A DNA stretch of 21,386 bases, from contig JBJKQL010000049.1 of NCBI GenBank assembly GCA_046705265.1, positions 1-21,386 on the forward strand. The letters run 5' to 3'. The notes beneath the pieces were generated by a model, which saw nothing but the letters and a program-made list of their open reading frames with translations, ran no database searches and was not told the origin of the DNA. Position 1 is the first letter of the stretch. Each line of letters starts with the position of its first letter. The DNA comes from JAJYTL01 sp046705265 (GTDB lineage Bacteria > Pseudomonadota > Alphaproteobacteria > Ferrovibrionales > Ferrovibrionaceae). Positions 6,835-15,232 of this stretch are shown here, in pieces. The translations under genes and the position numbers were made by a program.

Positions 6835-7205
6835 GACCTTTTCTTGGCCAAGCGGTCGAGCATTGCGGTTTCATCGAAGCGACGCATATGAACCGCCCAT
6901 GCAAGCACCTCGCCCGTACCGTCGAGGCGAAGCCCATCGTGAGCGCGCGTGACCGGCGCGACACCGAGGTAAATCCCCGGCGCATCAGCACGGTTGACGG
7001 CAATCTCGGCCTTGCAGGCTAAGCGCCGCTTTTCCAACGTGGAGAAATCCATATAAGGATAGCGCACCGTGGGCTTCACCTTGTACCCATCAGGGCCGGC
7101 GAGGAAAACGGTGGCACCTTGGGTATCGATATGGCTCACCATTTCCCTGTGGCCATATGTCGACGCCTCCTGAAGAGAGGTGAGAACCTCGCGCTGCTTT
7201 TCCGA
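6835..7205 (-). pseudogene. Truncated second copy of the kinase-fusion gene's N-terminal part
   Basis: Leftward translation gives HIDTQGATVFLAG, KVKPTVRYPYMDFSTLEKRR, AEIAVNRADAPGIYLGV, GLRLDGTGEVLAWAVHMRRF and DETAMLDRLAKK. This is collinear with about residues 10-130 of the protein encoded at 2172-3734, with many scattered amino-acid differences. The nucleotide match to about 3365-3700 is also strong. The alignment stops after LAKK; the catalytic loop and the whole P-loop domain are missing. A frame of about 300 codons stays open through this stretch and beyond it, across the cytochrome gene, but it has no coherent product. I call it a remnant of a paralogue or of a diverged, partly deleted duplication. 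Confidence 0.83.
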
Positions 7206-7706
7206 GCGTGAGCAACTCGTGGCTCTGGTCCGACGACTGACGCGAAAAGCATGGCCCGCGATACCGTCTGAAACAAGTTCGCCTGAGCCCTTACCGGCAA
7301 CCGGCTGAAAACCGATCTGTTCAGTCGTGCGCAGGCGACATATCCCCATTCGAGCGTAAGGCCGCCCGTATGCCCGTATCCTCTGATCATTCAAGAGACC
7401 GCGGGGTGGCGGCATGCCCGCCAATGCTCGTGCCCGTCATCGGCGACTTGCGGTAGAAGCGCGCCTCCGAACCGCTCCTCTCGCTCGATCGCGTCCGACT
7501 TTACACCGAGATTCGGATTCGCAACGGAGCCTTCGAGCGACAATCTGATTCCTCCCTGGAACCAAGCCTACAGGCGCCGTGTGGTTATGTCTCGGACCGC
7601 GCGAGCCGCATTTCTTGTCGGGGCCAGCGTCGCACCTCCAATTCACCCCATGACTCCGGCAACGTCTCCCCCCGGCACACTGCCGAGCGGGATTACGCAA
7701 TGCCGA
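7206..7706. other. Gene-poor stretch, nothing recognised
   Basis: About 500 bases lie between the truncated kinase-fusion fragment and the 107-aa gene. Short open frames occur on both strands, but none has a good ribosome binding site or a recognisable family pattern. I see no tRNA, strong terminator or IS end. It may be decayed sequence related to the neighbouring fragment. Confidence 0.5.
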
Positions 7707-8030
7707 CTACTTTAGTGCCTTGCGCAGCTTGGCAGCTTTCGCTTCCAAATCGGCAAGCCGTTGTCGCGATGACGCTGAATCCGCGGCCATCCCCGGAATG
7801 TTTATCACCTCCGAAAGGTGCCAAACGACGGCAGCCTCACGCTTCCATCCCTGGATGCTGCCGGCATTTGAAGGATGCACGGGATGCGACCCGCCCGGTC
7901 CCGACAAGCTGACGTCACGATCGTCACGTCGAATCATTATCTCAACCACATCTGCCTTGTCGTTGATGCCATAGAGGTAGCCCACAAGTCTCTCTGTGCT
8001 GCTGGCTCGACGCCCACCCTCTCTCCGCAT
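7707..8030 (-). CDS. 107-aa protein of unknown function
   Basis: I do not recognise this protein. It is 107 aa with a basic N-terminus (MRREGGRRASSTERL) and a central hydrophilic part with RRDDRD and GGSHPVHPS. The C-terminal segment (about 85-107, SRQRLADLEAKAAKLRKALK) is heptad-like and probably forms a short coiled coil. There is no signal peptide, membrane segment or cysteine motif. The case for a real gene is the ATG at 8030, preceded at ideal spacing by GGAGGAGAG, the strongest ribosome binding site among the uncertain frames here. It stands alone between the kinase-fusion fragment and the signalling operon. A small DNA-binding or adaptor protein is conceivable, but the sequence does not show it. 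Confidence 0.55.
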   Translation of the reverse strand: MRREGGRRASSTERLVGYLYGINDKADVVEIMIRRDDRDVSLSGPGGSHPVHPSNAGSIQGWKREAAVVWHLSEVINIPGMAADSASSRQRLADLEAKAAKLRKALK

Positions 8031-8547
8031 CGTCTCTCCTCCTATCCTGGAGGCCTACAGCTTCCGTGGCCACGCCGCAGCCATCGTAAACACCTAATCG
8101 TCCATGGGTGCCCCTAGCCGCCACATCGACGGACGGGGCGTCGCCATTTCCAATCGTTCACGAGGACGTGGCCAAACATATCCATCGACGTTATTAATGG
8201 GCGCACAAGTACTCCCATGCCGGCGCCAAATCAAGGTCATAGGCCAGAAAACCCGCCGAACGTCATCGCCTGAAGGTCAAGAATTTTCGCTCAAACAGCA
8301 GCCTTTCTGCCGCGTGCATGACGCCGCGATCAGCACCGGAAAGAGCGTCTAAAGACGCTCCGAAGCCTGTCCGTCGTCCCGAAGGGCCTTTCTCAGAGTG
8401 TGACAAGGCACTCGATCCGCGACCCACCCCGGCAGCGCTCGGAGCTAACGATCGAGCAGTAGGCTAGGTTTAAGACCGATCGCAAACCGAACCGCACCCC
8501 GATCAATCTCTTGTGGGAATGCGGGACGACTTTAGATGGCACGCCGC
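8031..8547. other. Gene-free stretch downstream of the signalling operon
   Basis: No convincing gene lies here. Frames of up to about 80 codons exist on the plus strand but lack ribosome binding sites and family features. The 3' end of the REC-EAL gene borders it on the right, and a perfect hairpin at 8343-8360 is listed separately. Confidence 0.5.
8343..8360 (-). terminator. Perfect 7-bp hairpin, possible terminator of the signalling operon
   Basis: GAGCGTC-TAAA-GACGCTC is a perfect 7-bp stem with a 4-base loop, about 190 bases beyond the stop of the REC-EAL gene. Read on the minus strand, the stem is followed by TTTCC, a poor U-tract, so intrinsic termination is only possible. It could also be a symmetric protein site. 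Confidence 0.35.
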
Positions 8548-9723
8548 TCAGCCCGGAAGTTCTTTCGCCCAATGCGCAGGCTCATGGCTGTCAAGGAAGG
8601 CTCGGAACTCGACTGCCGGAAGCGGCCGCGATATCCAATAGCCCTGTAATATTTTGCAGCCAAGCTCTGTCAGTGCCTTGGCGGCCGCCTGGCTTTCGAC
8701 CCCCTCTGCCACCGGCTCGAGACTGAGGTTCCTCGCCATGTCGATGATTGTCTTGACGATCACGGCGCTGTCTTTCGAGACCAGCATCTCCCCGACAAAG
8801 GATTTGTCGATCTTGACTTCAGTGAAGGGCAGCCGGCGCAACTGGATGAGCGATGAATAGCCGGTGCCGAAATCGTCGATGGCGAGGCCGAAATCCTTTA
8901 GCCGCATGCGGACAAGGATATCCATAATCCGGCTGGCGTCCTGCATCGTTGCCGTCTCGGTGAGCTCAACGGTAAGCGCCTCACGTGGTACGCCGTGGGA
9001 ATTGCAGAGGCCAACCACGCGGTCGGGCAGGTTCAAATCGCTCAAGTTGCGAGCCGAAATGTTCACGGAAATTCCAAGATCTATGCCTTCCCTGCGCCAA
9101 TGACCCGTCTGTTTCAACGCAGCATCCATGACCCAATCTGTTAGCCGATCGATGGCGAAGCTGCTCTCCATGATAGGCAGAAACTGCCCCGGCATGAGCA
9201 TCCCCTTCGACGGGTGCCACCAACGAATCAAGGCCTCAGCGCCAATGACGCGGCCGGACTGGGTGTCGAGGCGTGGCTGGTAATGGAGGGCAAGCTCCTG
9301 CCGCTCGATTGCGCGTTCGATCTCTGCCGGCTCGATCGGTCCGGTTCTTTCCTTCAGCGCATCGAGCTGCCGGCGTAATTCCGCGGCCCGGACCGGCTTC
9401 GGCAGGGTGCCGACGATATCAAGACCTTCCTGCGTGCCAAGCTGCCGCGCCGTGTTGAGCACGCGCTCGTCGGCACCGCTGGTGAGCAAGATCTTTGCCG
9501 TTATGAAGCCGCGAGCGAGTTCGCGCAAGAGTTGGATTCCGTCGATTTTCGGCATCTTGAGGTCGAGAACGATGACGTCAGGGCCCCAGCTGACAAGTTG
9601 GGTACGAAGCGATTCCGGATTATGCACCGCAAGCACCTCGTAGCCGGATTCCGCCGCAACGCGTCCGACAAAGCGAACGAACTCGGCGTCGTCGTCGACA
9701 ATGAGAAGGCGGATATCCGGCAT
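8548..9723 (-). CDS. REC-EAL response regulator, c-di-GMP phosphodiesterase
   Basis: This 391-aa cytoplasmic response regulator should hydrolyse cyclic di-GMP to pGpG when phosphorylation permits. The receiver domain (about 1-120) has acidic residues at 10-12, the phospho-acceptor Asp54 in VLDLKMP, Thr81 and Lys109. The EAL domain (about 130-385) has the signature E163-A164-L165, Asn221 in SVNIS, Glu253 in VELTET, the DDFGTGYSS loop with Asp283-Asp284, Lys304 in KIDKSF, the EGVES segment with Glu340, and the LQGYWISRP tail. All residues expected for metal-dependent catalysis are therefore present. The ATG at 9723 follows GGGAGGC; an upstream in-frame start would add 11 residues. It lies 38 bases behind the hybrid kinase gene on the same strand, so that kinase is the likely phosphodonor. 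The output pathway (biofilm, motility or other) cannot be read from here. Confidence 0.95.
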   Translation of the reverse strand: MPDIRLLIVDDDAEFVRFVGRVAAESGYEVLAVHNPESLRTQLVSWGPDVIVLDLKMPKIDGIQLLRELARGFITAKILLTSGADERVLNTARQLGTQEGLDIVGTLPKPVRAAELRRQLDALKERTGPIEPAEIERAIERQELALHYQPRLDTQSGRVIGAEALIRWWHPSKGMLMPGQFLPIMESSFAIDRLTDWVMDAALKQTGHWRREGIDLGISVNISARNLSDLNLPDRVVGLCNSHGVPREALTVELTETATMQDASRIMDILVRMRLKDFGLAIDDFGTGYSSLIQLRRLPFTEVKIDKSFVGEMLVSKDSAVIVKTIIDMARNLSLEPVAEGVESQAAAKALTELGCKILQGYWISRPLPAVEFRAFLDSHEPAHWAKELPG

Positions 9724-9761
9724 GCCGATGCCTCCCAAAGAATCACCTTTGTCCATTGCTT

Positions 9762-12368
9762 CTACGCGCTGAATACTTTACGCAACGTTTCCGCGAGTTG
9801 CTGTTTACGATAGGGCTTGCTGATGAGCGGCGCCTTGAGCGGCTCCCCGCCATGACTGCCATTGCCAGCCTGAGTGAAGCCGGAAGTGAAGAGCACCTTC
9901 AACCCCGGCCTCAGCAGCACCGCCTCGTCGGCGAGGGCTCGCCCATCCTTTCCTCCCGGCATGACCACATCGGTGAAAAGCAGGTCGATGCCGTCATTTT
10001 TCTCTAGGATCTCCAGCGCATCTTGAGCGTTACCGGCAGCAAGCGTGCGGTAACCCAGACTCTCTATCTGGCTGATGACAACTTTCCGGATATCCGCGTT
10101 ATCCTCGACGATCAGGATTGTCTCTTTACCGCGCGGCGCGGGCTGCGGCTGGGTTGACGACGAAGCCTCGTCCTCGTCTACGGCCTGCGCTGCGCGGGGC
10201 AGCCAGAGCTTGATCGTCGAACCATGGCCGGGTTCGCTGTAGATCTTGATATGGCCTCCCGATTGCTTGATGAACCCATAGACCATGCTTAACCCAAGAC
10301 CGGTGCCGCGTCCGGCGTCCTTGGTCGTGAAGAAGGGATCGAACGCCCGCGCGATCACCTCCGGCGGCATGCCGGTCCCGGTATCGGATACGGCGATTTC
10401 CACATAATCTCCGGGAGCGACTTCGACTTGTCGTCCGGCATACTCCGAATCCAAGTGCGCGTTTGCGATCTCGATCGATAAGGTCCCTCCCTTCGGCATG
10501 GCATCGCGAGCATTGACCGCCAGATTCAAAACCGCCGTCTCAAGCTGAGTCGGATCCGCGATGATCCGCCACAGACCTTCCCCGGCGTGCAATCGAAGCG
10601 TAATCTGCTCACCCAGTATTCGGCTGAGAAGTTGGGTCATGGCCTGAAGCGCTGCCGCGGGAGCAATAGGCTCCGGGCGCAGGGATTGTCTTCGCGAAAA
10701 GGCGAGAAGCTGGCGCGTAAGTTCCGCGCCACGCAGACAGGCGGCGAGCGCCGCCTCGATCAGTTCTGACGTCGCCCCATCGTCACGCACTCGTTCTTCA
10801 GCAAGATCCAGATTGCCAATCGCGACCCCCAAGAGATTATTGAAGTCATGCGCGATGCCGCCCGTCAGCTGGCCGATCGCCTCCATTTTTTGCGCCTGCT
10901 GAAGCTGCCGTTCGGTTTGCACCTGTTGGGTGAGATCGTTGATGACATAGAGAACTCCGGTCCGCTCGCCCTTTTCGTTCTGCAGCGGAGCCGAATTGAT
11001 GCTGACATCGAGAAGCCTGCCGTCCCGGGCCATGCGTCGGCCGCGTACGCCGACGACGGCCTCGCCTGCAAGCGTGCGGTTGAAATGAGTCGTGAAATGA
11101 TCACGCTCCGAGACCGGAATCGCGGGATAGGGTCGCCCAACAACTTCCACCGTCGGCCAACCAAACAATCGTTCGGCTGCGGGGTTCCAAAGAACGACCT
11201 TGGTATTCTTATCGAGGCAAATGATGGCGGCGGGAGATGCGTTGATCACGGCATTGAGCGTGTCGTGTGCTTCTTGCAACCGGCGCATTGCGTCGACAAG
11301 ACTGCCGCTGCGCTGTTCAAGCGTCGCCGCCATGAAGTCGAAGGTCGATCCCAGAGCGGCAATTTCATTCGCACCGCCCGACGAGCCCGCACGTGCGCCG
11401 GTCTCACCCTCCGCAAGCCGCGCCGCCGCCATGCCGATGCGGCCGATTGGCCCGATCACGGAACGATCTGCGAGGTACCAGGCGAGAGCCAGGACCGCCG
11501 CTGCCGCCGCGATGAAAACCGCGATATTGACATACAAATTGGCTAATGGCTGTGCGACGACCGCAGTCACCGGCATCGCGATAGCAAGAAGCAAGGGCGG
11601 TTTGCTACTCACGACGACGGGTTCGATCGCCGCCAGAACCCGCACGCCATTGTCATTTACCTCGACGTAACGATCCTTGCCGGTGCGCATTGCCACGCCG
11701 AGAGGCGTCTTCGCGAGATTCCGGCCAAGCCATGCTTGCGGTTCCGGCGACCGGGCAATGACCGTACCGTCATGGTCCAGAACCAGCAGATAACTTCCCT
11801 TCGGAAGTTTTTCCGGCCCTAGCAGGGCGTGCCGGAGCCACTTGAGATCGAGCGCGACGAACGCGACAAGGCGCTCGCCACCGGGCCTGCGACCGGCGAG
11901 GGCGAGATTGATGGACGGCATCCGCGTCGCCCGGCCGACCTGATAATTGCCGACGGCAAAGTTCCCGCTCGCCAGAGCGGACTTGAACCAGTCTCGATCA
12001 CTTAGGTTTATGGGGCCGCGCTTCGCCGCCACAGCGCTGCATGCCAACATCCCGTCCGGCGTGACAATACCGGCGTTGAGCACGCCGGCCGCCCGTTGTC
12101 GAAACTGCGCCATTTCAGCGGAACATTGGTTCCAATTGCCGTCGTCAACGGATTGGCGGCTCGACAGCCCGATCAGCACCTCACGCTCATTCAAGAGAAC
12201 TGCCTGCGCGCTATTGGCATCTGCAGCCGCGAGTTCGCCGATCTCGTTGCGCGCCTTGGCGAGGGCCGTATGGTATTCTCCCACCAGGTCGTACCCGATG
12301 AGTGAAACGATCGGAATTGAAGAGATTACAAGGATAAATATCAAGCGGGCTTTCAGGCTAGATACCAT
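9762..12368 (-). CDS. Membrane-bound hybrid sensor histidine kinase
   Basis: This 868-aa protein has a transmembrane helix at about 8-28, an extracytoplasmic sensor region at about 29-275 that looks like a double-Cache ligand domain, and a second helix at about 280-300. After these come HAMP (about 298-352), PAS (about 365-480), HisKA with His507 in GGIAHDFNN, and HATPase with the N-box (Asn615, Asn619), DTGTGM at 662 and GTGLGLS at 688. The C-terminal REC domain carries Asp800 in LFTDVVMP, Thr828 and Lys851. It autophosphorylates on His507 and can pass phosphate to its own receiver or to the downstream REC-EAL protein. Cache domains usually bind small metabolites such as organic acids or amino acids; the ligand is unknown. 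The start at 12368 gives a normal membrane N-terminus. A gene-poor stretch lies upstream. Confidence 0.95.
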   Translation of the reverse strand: MVSSLKARLIFILVISSIPIVSLIGYDLVGEYHTALAKARNEIGELAAADANSAQAVLLNEREVLIGLSSRQSVDDGNWNQCSAEMAQFRQRAAGVLNAGIVTPDGMLACSAVAAKRGPINLSDRDWFKSALASGNFAVGNYQVGRATRMPSINLALAGRRPGGERLVAFVALDLKWLRHALLGPEKLPKGSYLLVLDHDGTVIARSPEPQAWLGRNLAKTPLGVAMRTGKDRYVEVNDNGVRVLAAIEPVVVSSKPPLLLAIAMPVTAVVAQPLANLYVNIAVFIAAAAAVLALAWYLADRSVIGPIGRIGMAAARLAEGETGARAGSSGGANEIAALGSTFDFMAATLEQRSGSLVDAMRRLQEAHDTLNAVINASPAAIICLDKNTKVVLWNPAAERLFGWPTVEVVGRPYPAIPVSERDHFTTHFNRTLAGEAVVGVRGRRMARDGRLLDVSINSAPLQNEKGERTGVLYVINDLTQQVQTERQLQQAQKMEAIGQLTGGIAHDFNNLLGVAIGNLDLAEERVRDDGATSELIEAALAACLRGAELTRQLLAFSRRQSLRPEPIAPAAALQAMTQLLSRILGEQITLRLHAGEGLWRIIADPTQLETAVLNLAVNARDAMPKGGTLSIEIANAHLDSEYAGRQVEVAPGDYVEIAVSDTGTGMPPEVIARAFDPFFTTKDAGRGTGLGLSMVYGFIKQSGGHIKIYSEPGHGSTIKLWLPRAAQAVDEDEASSSTQPQPAPRGKETILIVEDNADIRKVVISQIESLGYRTLAAGNAQDALEILEKNDGIDLLFTDVVMPGGKDGRALADEAVLLRPGLKVLFTSGFTQAGNGSHGGEPLKAPLISKPYRKQQLAETLRKVFSA

Positions 12369-12848
12369 CGTCCCCGTGACTTACCCCCTTCCGCCGAAAT
12401 CAGCCGGAGATACCAGAACGATACATGGGAATTTCATACCAAACGATCCCACGTTTCTGGTTGTTCGTACTTATTGTAACTCAGCAGCGTAGCTCGAAAG
12501 AACCCCAAAGGCCTCGTTATCGACAACCCGGCGCGCTCAATCGCACTCAACTCCGGTCCGGCTCCATCATTTTCCGGGCGCGGAATTTGATGGCTGGCAT
12601 CGCAGCCTATCGATCTTTGTCAACAACGGCGGTCACCCTGTGGCGAAGGTGAAGTTTACGTTTTGTTTCCGCGGCAGGGAAGTCGATATGTCGTCGATCT
12701 AAAGACCACCGCTCTCTCATGAGTCGGAGGTCGATCCCACCCCTTTGCTCCGGATCGCAAGTTTTCCGCACCAAAATTGTCCCGAAGTCCGATTTTCAAC
12801 AATGTCCCAAATCGCCGCTCGCGTGTTCTGCATCGGACGACGCATCAA
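12369..12848. other. 480-base gene-free stretch between the kinase start and the LysR gene stop
   Basis: This stretch must contain the promoter of the leftward kinase operon, but I see no clear sigma factor site. Near 12540-12690 a plus-strand frame reads GAEFDGWHRSLSIFVNNGGH and continues to a stop near 12700. It lacks a credible start and I cannot assign it; it may be the tail of a decayed gene. Confidence 0.45.
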
Positions 12849-13742
12849 TCATGCCGCGGCGGTGGCGCCGGTCAAATGCGCGATAAGAGCCTCCTGCGAT
12901 AGCGTTGCATGGCGTGCGCGATGGCGCACCAGCGCGTATTCACGTTGTGGCAAAGCGATCGGGATTTCCCTGAGCTTGCCGGCGGCGATGGCGGAGGCGA
13001 CGACGTGGCGCGAGATTATCGTCGCGCCAGCGCCGGCTTCGACCGCCTCGCGTACGGCCTCGTTGCTCGGCAAGACGAGGAAAATGTTGAGGTCATCGAG
13101 CGACAGCCTTTGACGGAGAGCCAAATCCTCAAGCCCGCGGCGGGTGCCTGAGCCCGGTTCGCGGATCACCCAATTGATGGTGCGAAGATCAAGGTCCCCC
13201 GATGCTGCAGCCGGCACAAGCGACTGACCGGAAGCGACCACCAACACCATTTGGTCATGGTCGATCCGCGTCCGGATCAACGCCGGATTCTGGGTCGGCC
13301 CTTCGACCAAGCCGATGCTCACCTCCCCTTCGGCGACGGCGCTCTCAACCTCATGGGTATTGCGAATCGCAACATTGAGCCGCACGCGCGGATTGGCGGC
13401 GTGGAAGACCGCAAGCCGGCGGGGCAGCCAGTAGGTGGCAATCGTCTGGCTGGCCGCGATGGCGACCGGGCCTGCGGGGGAACCGGCGCGATCCTCCAGC
13501 ACTGAGCGCGCCTGCGACGCGCGGTCAAGCACGGCGCGTGCCTCGCGCAGGAATATTCGACCGGTCTCCGTCAGCTGGATGCCGCGACCGATGCGGTCGA
13601 AAAGCCTGACCTGATAGGAGGCTTCCAAGGCCGCAATCGCGGCCGATGCCGCCGATTGACTCATATGGAGGGCCTCGGCGGCGCGCGTGACATGCCGCCG
13701 CTCGGCAACCTCGACGAAGATGCGTAACTGATCGAGCGTCAT
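12849..13742 (-). CDS. LysR-type transcriptional regulator, divergent from aprMBA
   Basis: This 297-aa LysR-family regulator starts MTLDQLRIFVEVAERRHVTR. Its N-terminal winged helix-turn-helix (about 1-60) includes AAEALHMSQSAASAAIAALE, and an effector-binding periplasmic-binding-protein fold covers about 88-295. Proteins of this shape (CbbR/CysB/CysL-like relatives) commonly control a divergent metabolic operon and respond to a pathway metabolite. Divergence from aprMBA across a 122-base gap makes control of sulfite oxidation the natural inference, perhaps with a sulfur compound as ligand. I chose the ATG at 13742 because it fits the family N-terminus exactly; an in-frame TTG at 13754 would overlap the putative operator. 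Regulator family is certain; target and ligand are inferred. Confidence 0.92.
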   Translation of the reverse strand: MTLDQLRIFVEVAERRHVTRAAEALHMSQSAASAAIAALEASYQVRLFDRIGRGIQLTETGRIFLREARAVLDRASQARSVLEDRAGSPAGPVAIAASQTIATYWLPRRLAVFHAANPRVRLNVAIRNTHEVESAVAEGEVSIGLVEGPTQNPALIRTRIDHDQMVLVVASGQSLVPAAASGDLDLRTINWVIREPGSGTRRGLEDLALRQRLSLDDLNIFLVLPSNEAVREAVEAGAGATIISRHVVASAIAAGKLREIPIALPQREYALVRHRARHATLSQEALIAHLTGATAAA

Positions 13743-13753
13743 AGTGGTAATCA

Positions 13754-13768
13754 ATCGATTTTATCGAT
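13754..13768. promoter_or_regulatory. Palindromic LysR-type operator in the apr divergent promoter region
   Basis: ATCGAT-TTT-ATCGAT is a perfect inverted repeat with 6-base arms and contains the T-N11-A core typical of LysR-family binding sites. It lies 12 bases upstream of the LysR gene ATG and about 100 bases upstream of aprM, the usual place for autoregulation plus control of a divergent operon. The sequence around 13750-13800 is markedly AT-rich for this genome, as expected of a promoter. A TNA-N7-TNA pattern at 13761-13773 overlaps it. Confidence 0.6.
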
Positions 13769-13864
13769 AATAATAAGATATACAATAGATAAAAACGTTT
13801 ATTGCGACCTCGAATCGGGGGGGGTATCGTGACCCGAGAATGACCGCCTAGCGGGAGGACGCCC

Positions 13865-14707
13865 ATGGTCACGTTCAATCCCTTCGCCGAGCTTTCGGCG
13901 TCCATACCGCCTGCGGTCATGCAGGCTTATGTCGCTCTGATGGCGTTCTTGGTCGTCGCCGGCACCTTGTTCGACGTCGTTCATAAAGGCAGCGCCAAGT
14001 ACTTCTTTGCGAACATGCGCGACTCCGAGAAGAAGGCAAAGAGGCCCCTCGGCGGCGGCGAGAAAATCACCATCGCGGTGCAGACCGCGGTGGTCGATGT
14101 CGCGGCCTCGGGCGAGTTCTGCAACCAGCGCCGCCGTGTCGCGCACTTGTTGGGCATGTACGGCTTCGTCATTTACGTCGTCACAACCGCGATAATGGTG
14201 TTCGGCTATCCGACGCCTGCGATGCCGACGCCCGCTATTCTGCCGGTACTTTGGTACATCGGAGCGCTCATGGTATGCGTTGGCGGCTACTGGTTCTGGT
14301 TCTTCATCCGCGTCGATGTTGCCGCAGAAGGCCAATCGCCGTTCCGCCTCATGCGGGCTGATCTTTTCGTCACCATGCTGGTCTTCAGCGCGACCTTCGG
14401 TTTGATCTGGGCCGTCATCCAGCTTGGTGGTGAGACGGGCTGGGCATACCTCTTCCTGGCACTTTATCTGATCGCCACAACGGTATTGTTCGGCTCGATT
14501 CCGTGGTCGAAGTTCTCTCACATGTTTTTCAAGCCCGCCGCGGCGTTCGAAAAGCGAGTCTCCAAGGCCAATGGCTCAGCCCTGAACTTGCCGACCCAGA
14601 CCCGTGACGATCCTGAACAACAGAAAAGACACTCCATGGAATTATTGCGAAACGCTCCGATGCGAATGGGACTTGGCATCAAGCGTGAGGCGCCCCGCCA
14701 CTATTAG
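13865..14707 (+). CDS. aprM: AprM, membrane subunit linked to adenylylsulfate reductase
   Basis: This 280-aa integral membrane protein has five likely transmembrane helices, at about 16-38, 95-116, 124-150, 168-188 and 194-214, and a polar C-terminal tail of about 65 residues. It matches the AprM protein found upstream of aprBA in many sulfur oxidisers, which is thought to anchor AprBA and pass its electrons to the quinone pool. His40, His94 (RRVAHLLGMYG) and His219 (SKFSHMFFKP) are candidate haem or quinone-site residues by analogy with NarI-like membrane subunits; this is inference. The ATG at 13865 follows GGGAGG at good spacing. It is the first gene of the aprMBA operon, with aprB 45 bases downstream. 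Having AprM rather than a Qmo complex suggests the AprM-type lineage of sulfur-oxidiser Apr systems. Confidence 0.88.
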   Translation: MVTFNPFAELSASIPPAVMQAYVALMAFLVVAGTLFDVVHKGSAKYFFANMRDSEKKAKRPLGGGEKITIAVQTAVVDVAASGEFCNQRRRVAHLLGMYGFVIYVVTTAIMVFGYPTPAMPTPAILPVLWYIGALMVCVGGYWFWFFIRVDVAAEGQSPFRLMRADLFVTMLVFSATFGLIWAVIQLGGETGWAYLFLALYLIATTVLFGSIPWSKFSHMFFKPAAAFEKRVSKANGSALNLPTQTRDDPEQQKRHSMELLRNAPMRMGLGIKREAPRHY

Positions 14708-14752
14708 GAAACAGCCCGCACGTTCTATCGGAACAGATAAGGAGCCGGACTT

Positions 14753-15232
14753 ATGCCTACCTTCGTCTATATGACAAGGTGCGACGGATGCGGACATTGC
14801 GTCGATATCTGTCCCTCGGACATCATGCACATCGATAAGACCTATCGGCGCGCCTACAACATCGAGCCGAATATGTGCTGGGAGTGCTACTCCTGTGTCA
14901 AGGCTTGCCCGCAGCATGCTATCGATGTGCGCGGATATGCCGACTTCGCGCCGCTCGGTCACAGCGTTCGCGTCGACCGCGACGAAGAGAAAGGCACGAT
15001 CGCCTGGAGAATCAAATTCCGGAACGGTACGGAAAAGAATTTTCTGTCACCCATCACCACCAAACCGTGGGGCCAGGCGATCCCTAACCTCGCGAGTGCG
15101 CCCCCACCCAGCCAAGAAATGCGCGACGGTCAGCTGCTATACAACGAGCCGAAATATATCCGCATGGATGACGGCGGGCTGCACACGCTTGAGTCCTCTG
15201 GTCTCAAGATGAAGAAAGGCGTGTATTACTGA
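14753..15232 (+). CDS. aprB: Adenylylsulfate reductase, beta (iron-sulfur) subunit
   Basis: This 159-aa ferredoxin-like subunit carries two [4Fe-4S] clusters. The ligands are Cys10, Cys13, Cys16, Cys20 and Cys42, Cys45, Cys48, Cys52, in CDGCGHCVDICP and CWECYSCVKACP. These clusters transfer electrons between the FAD of AprA and the membrane partner. The C-terminal tail (about 60-159) is the extended arm that wraps around AprA in known structures. Length and sequence are typical for AprB. AAGGAG precedes the ATG. The stop overlaps the aprA start by one base (TGATG), indicating translational coupling and equal subunit supply. In this context the enzyme should run in the oxidative direction, from sulfite plus AMP to APS. 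Confidence 0.97.
   Translation: MPTFVYMTRCDGCGHCVDICPSDIMHIDKTYRRAYNIEPNMCWECYSCVKACPQHAIDVRGYADFAPLGHSVRVDRDEEKGTIAWRIKFRNGTEKNFLSPITTKPWGQAIPNLASAPPPSQEMRDGQLLYNEPKYIRMDDGGLHTLESSGLKMKKGVYY

Noticed and set aside
6528..7424. Leftward frame of 298 codons crossing the kinase-fusion remnant and the cytochrome gene
   Set aside because: Only its middle part is homologous to a real protein; the ends are antisense or unrelated, so it is not one gene.
10848..11546. Plus-strand 232-codon frame inside the hybrid kinase gene
   Set aside because: Antisense to an intact kinase with all catalytic boxes; no independent evidence.
12425..12652. 75-codon plus-strand frame upstream of the kinase operon
   Set aside because: No ribosome binding site, no family resemblance, and it overlaps the likely kinase promoter region.
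13761..13773. TNA-N7-TNA (CbbR-like) motif in the apr promoter
   Set aside because: The pattern is too degenerate to mean much in AT-rich DNA; the ATCGAT palindrome is the better operator candidate.
13799..14521. Antisense 240-codon frame over aprM
   Set aside because: Low-complexity charged translation with no ribosome binding site; aprM on the other strand is clearly real.
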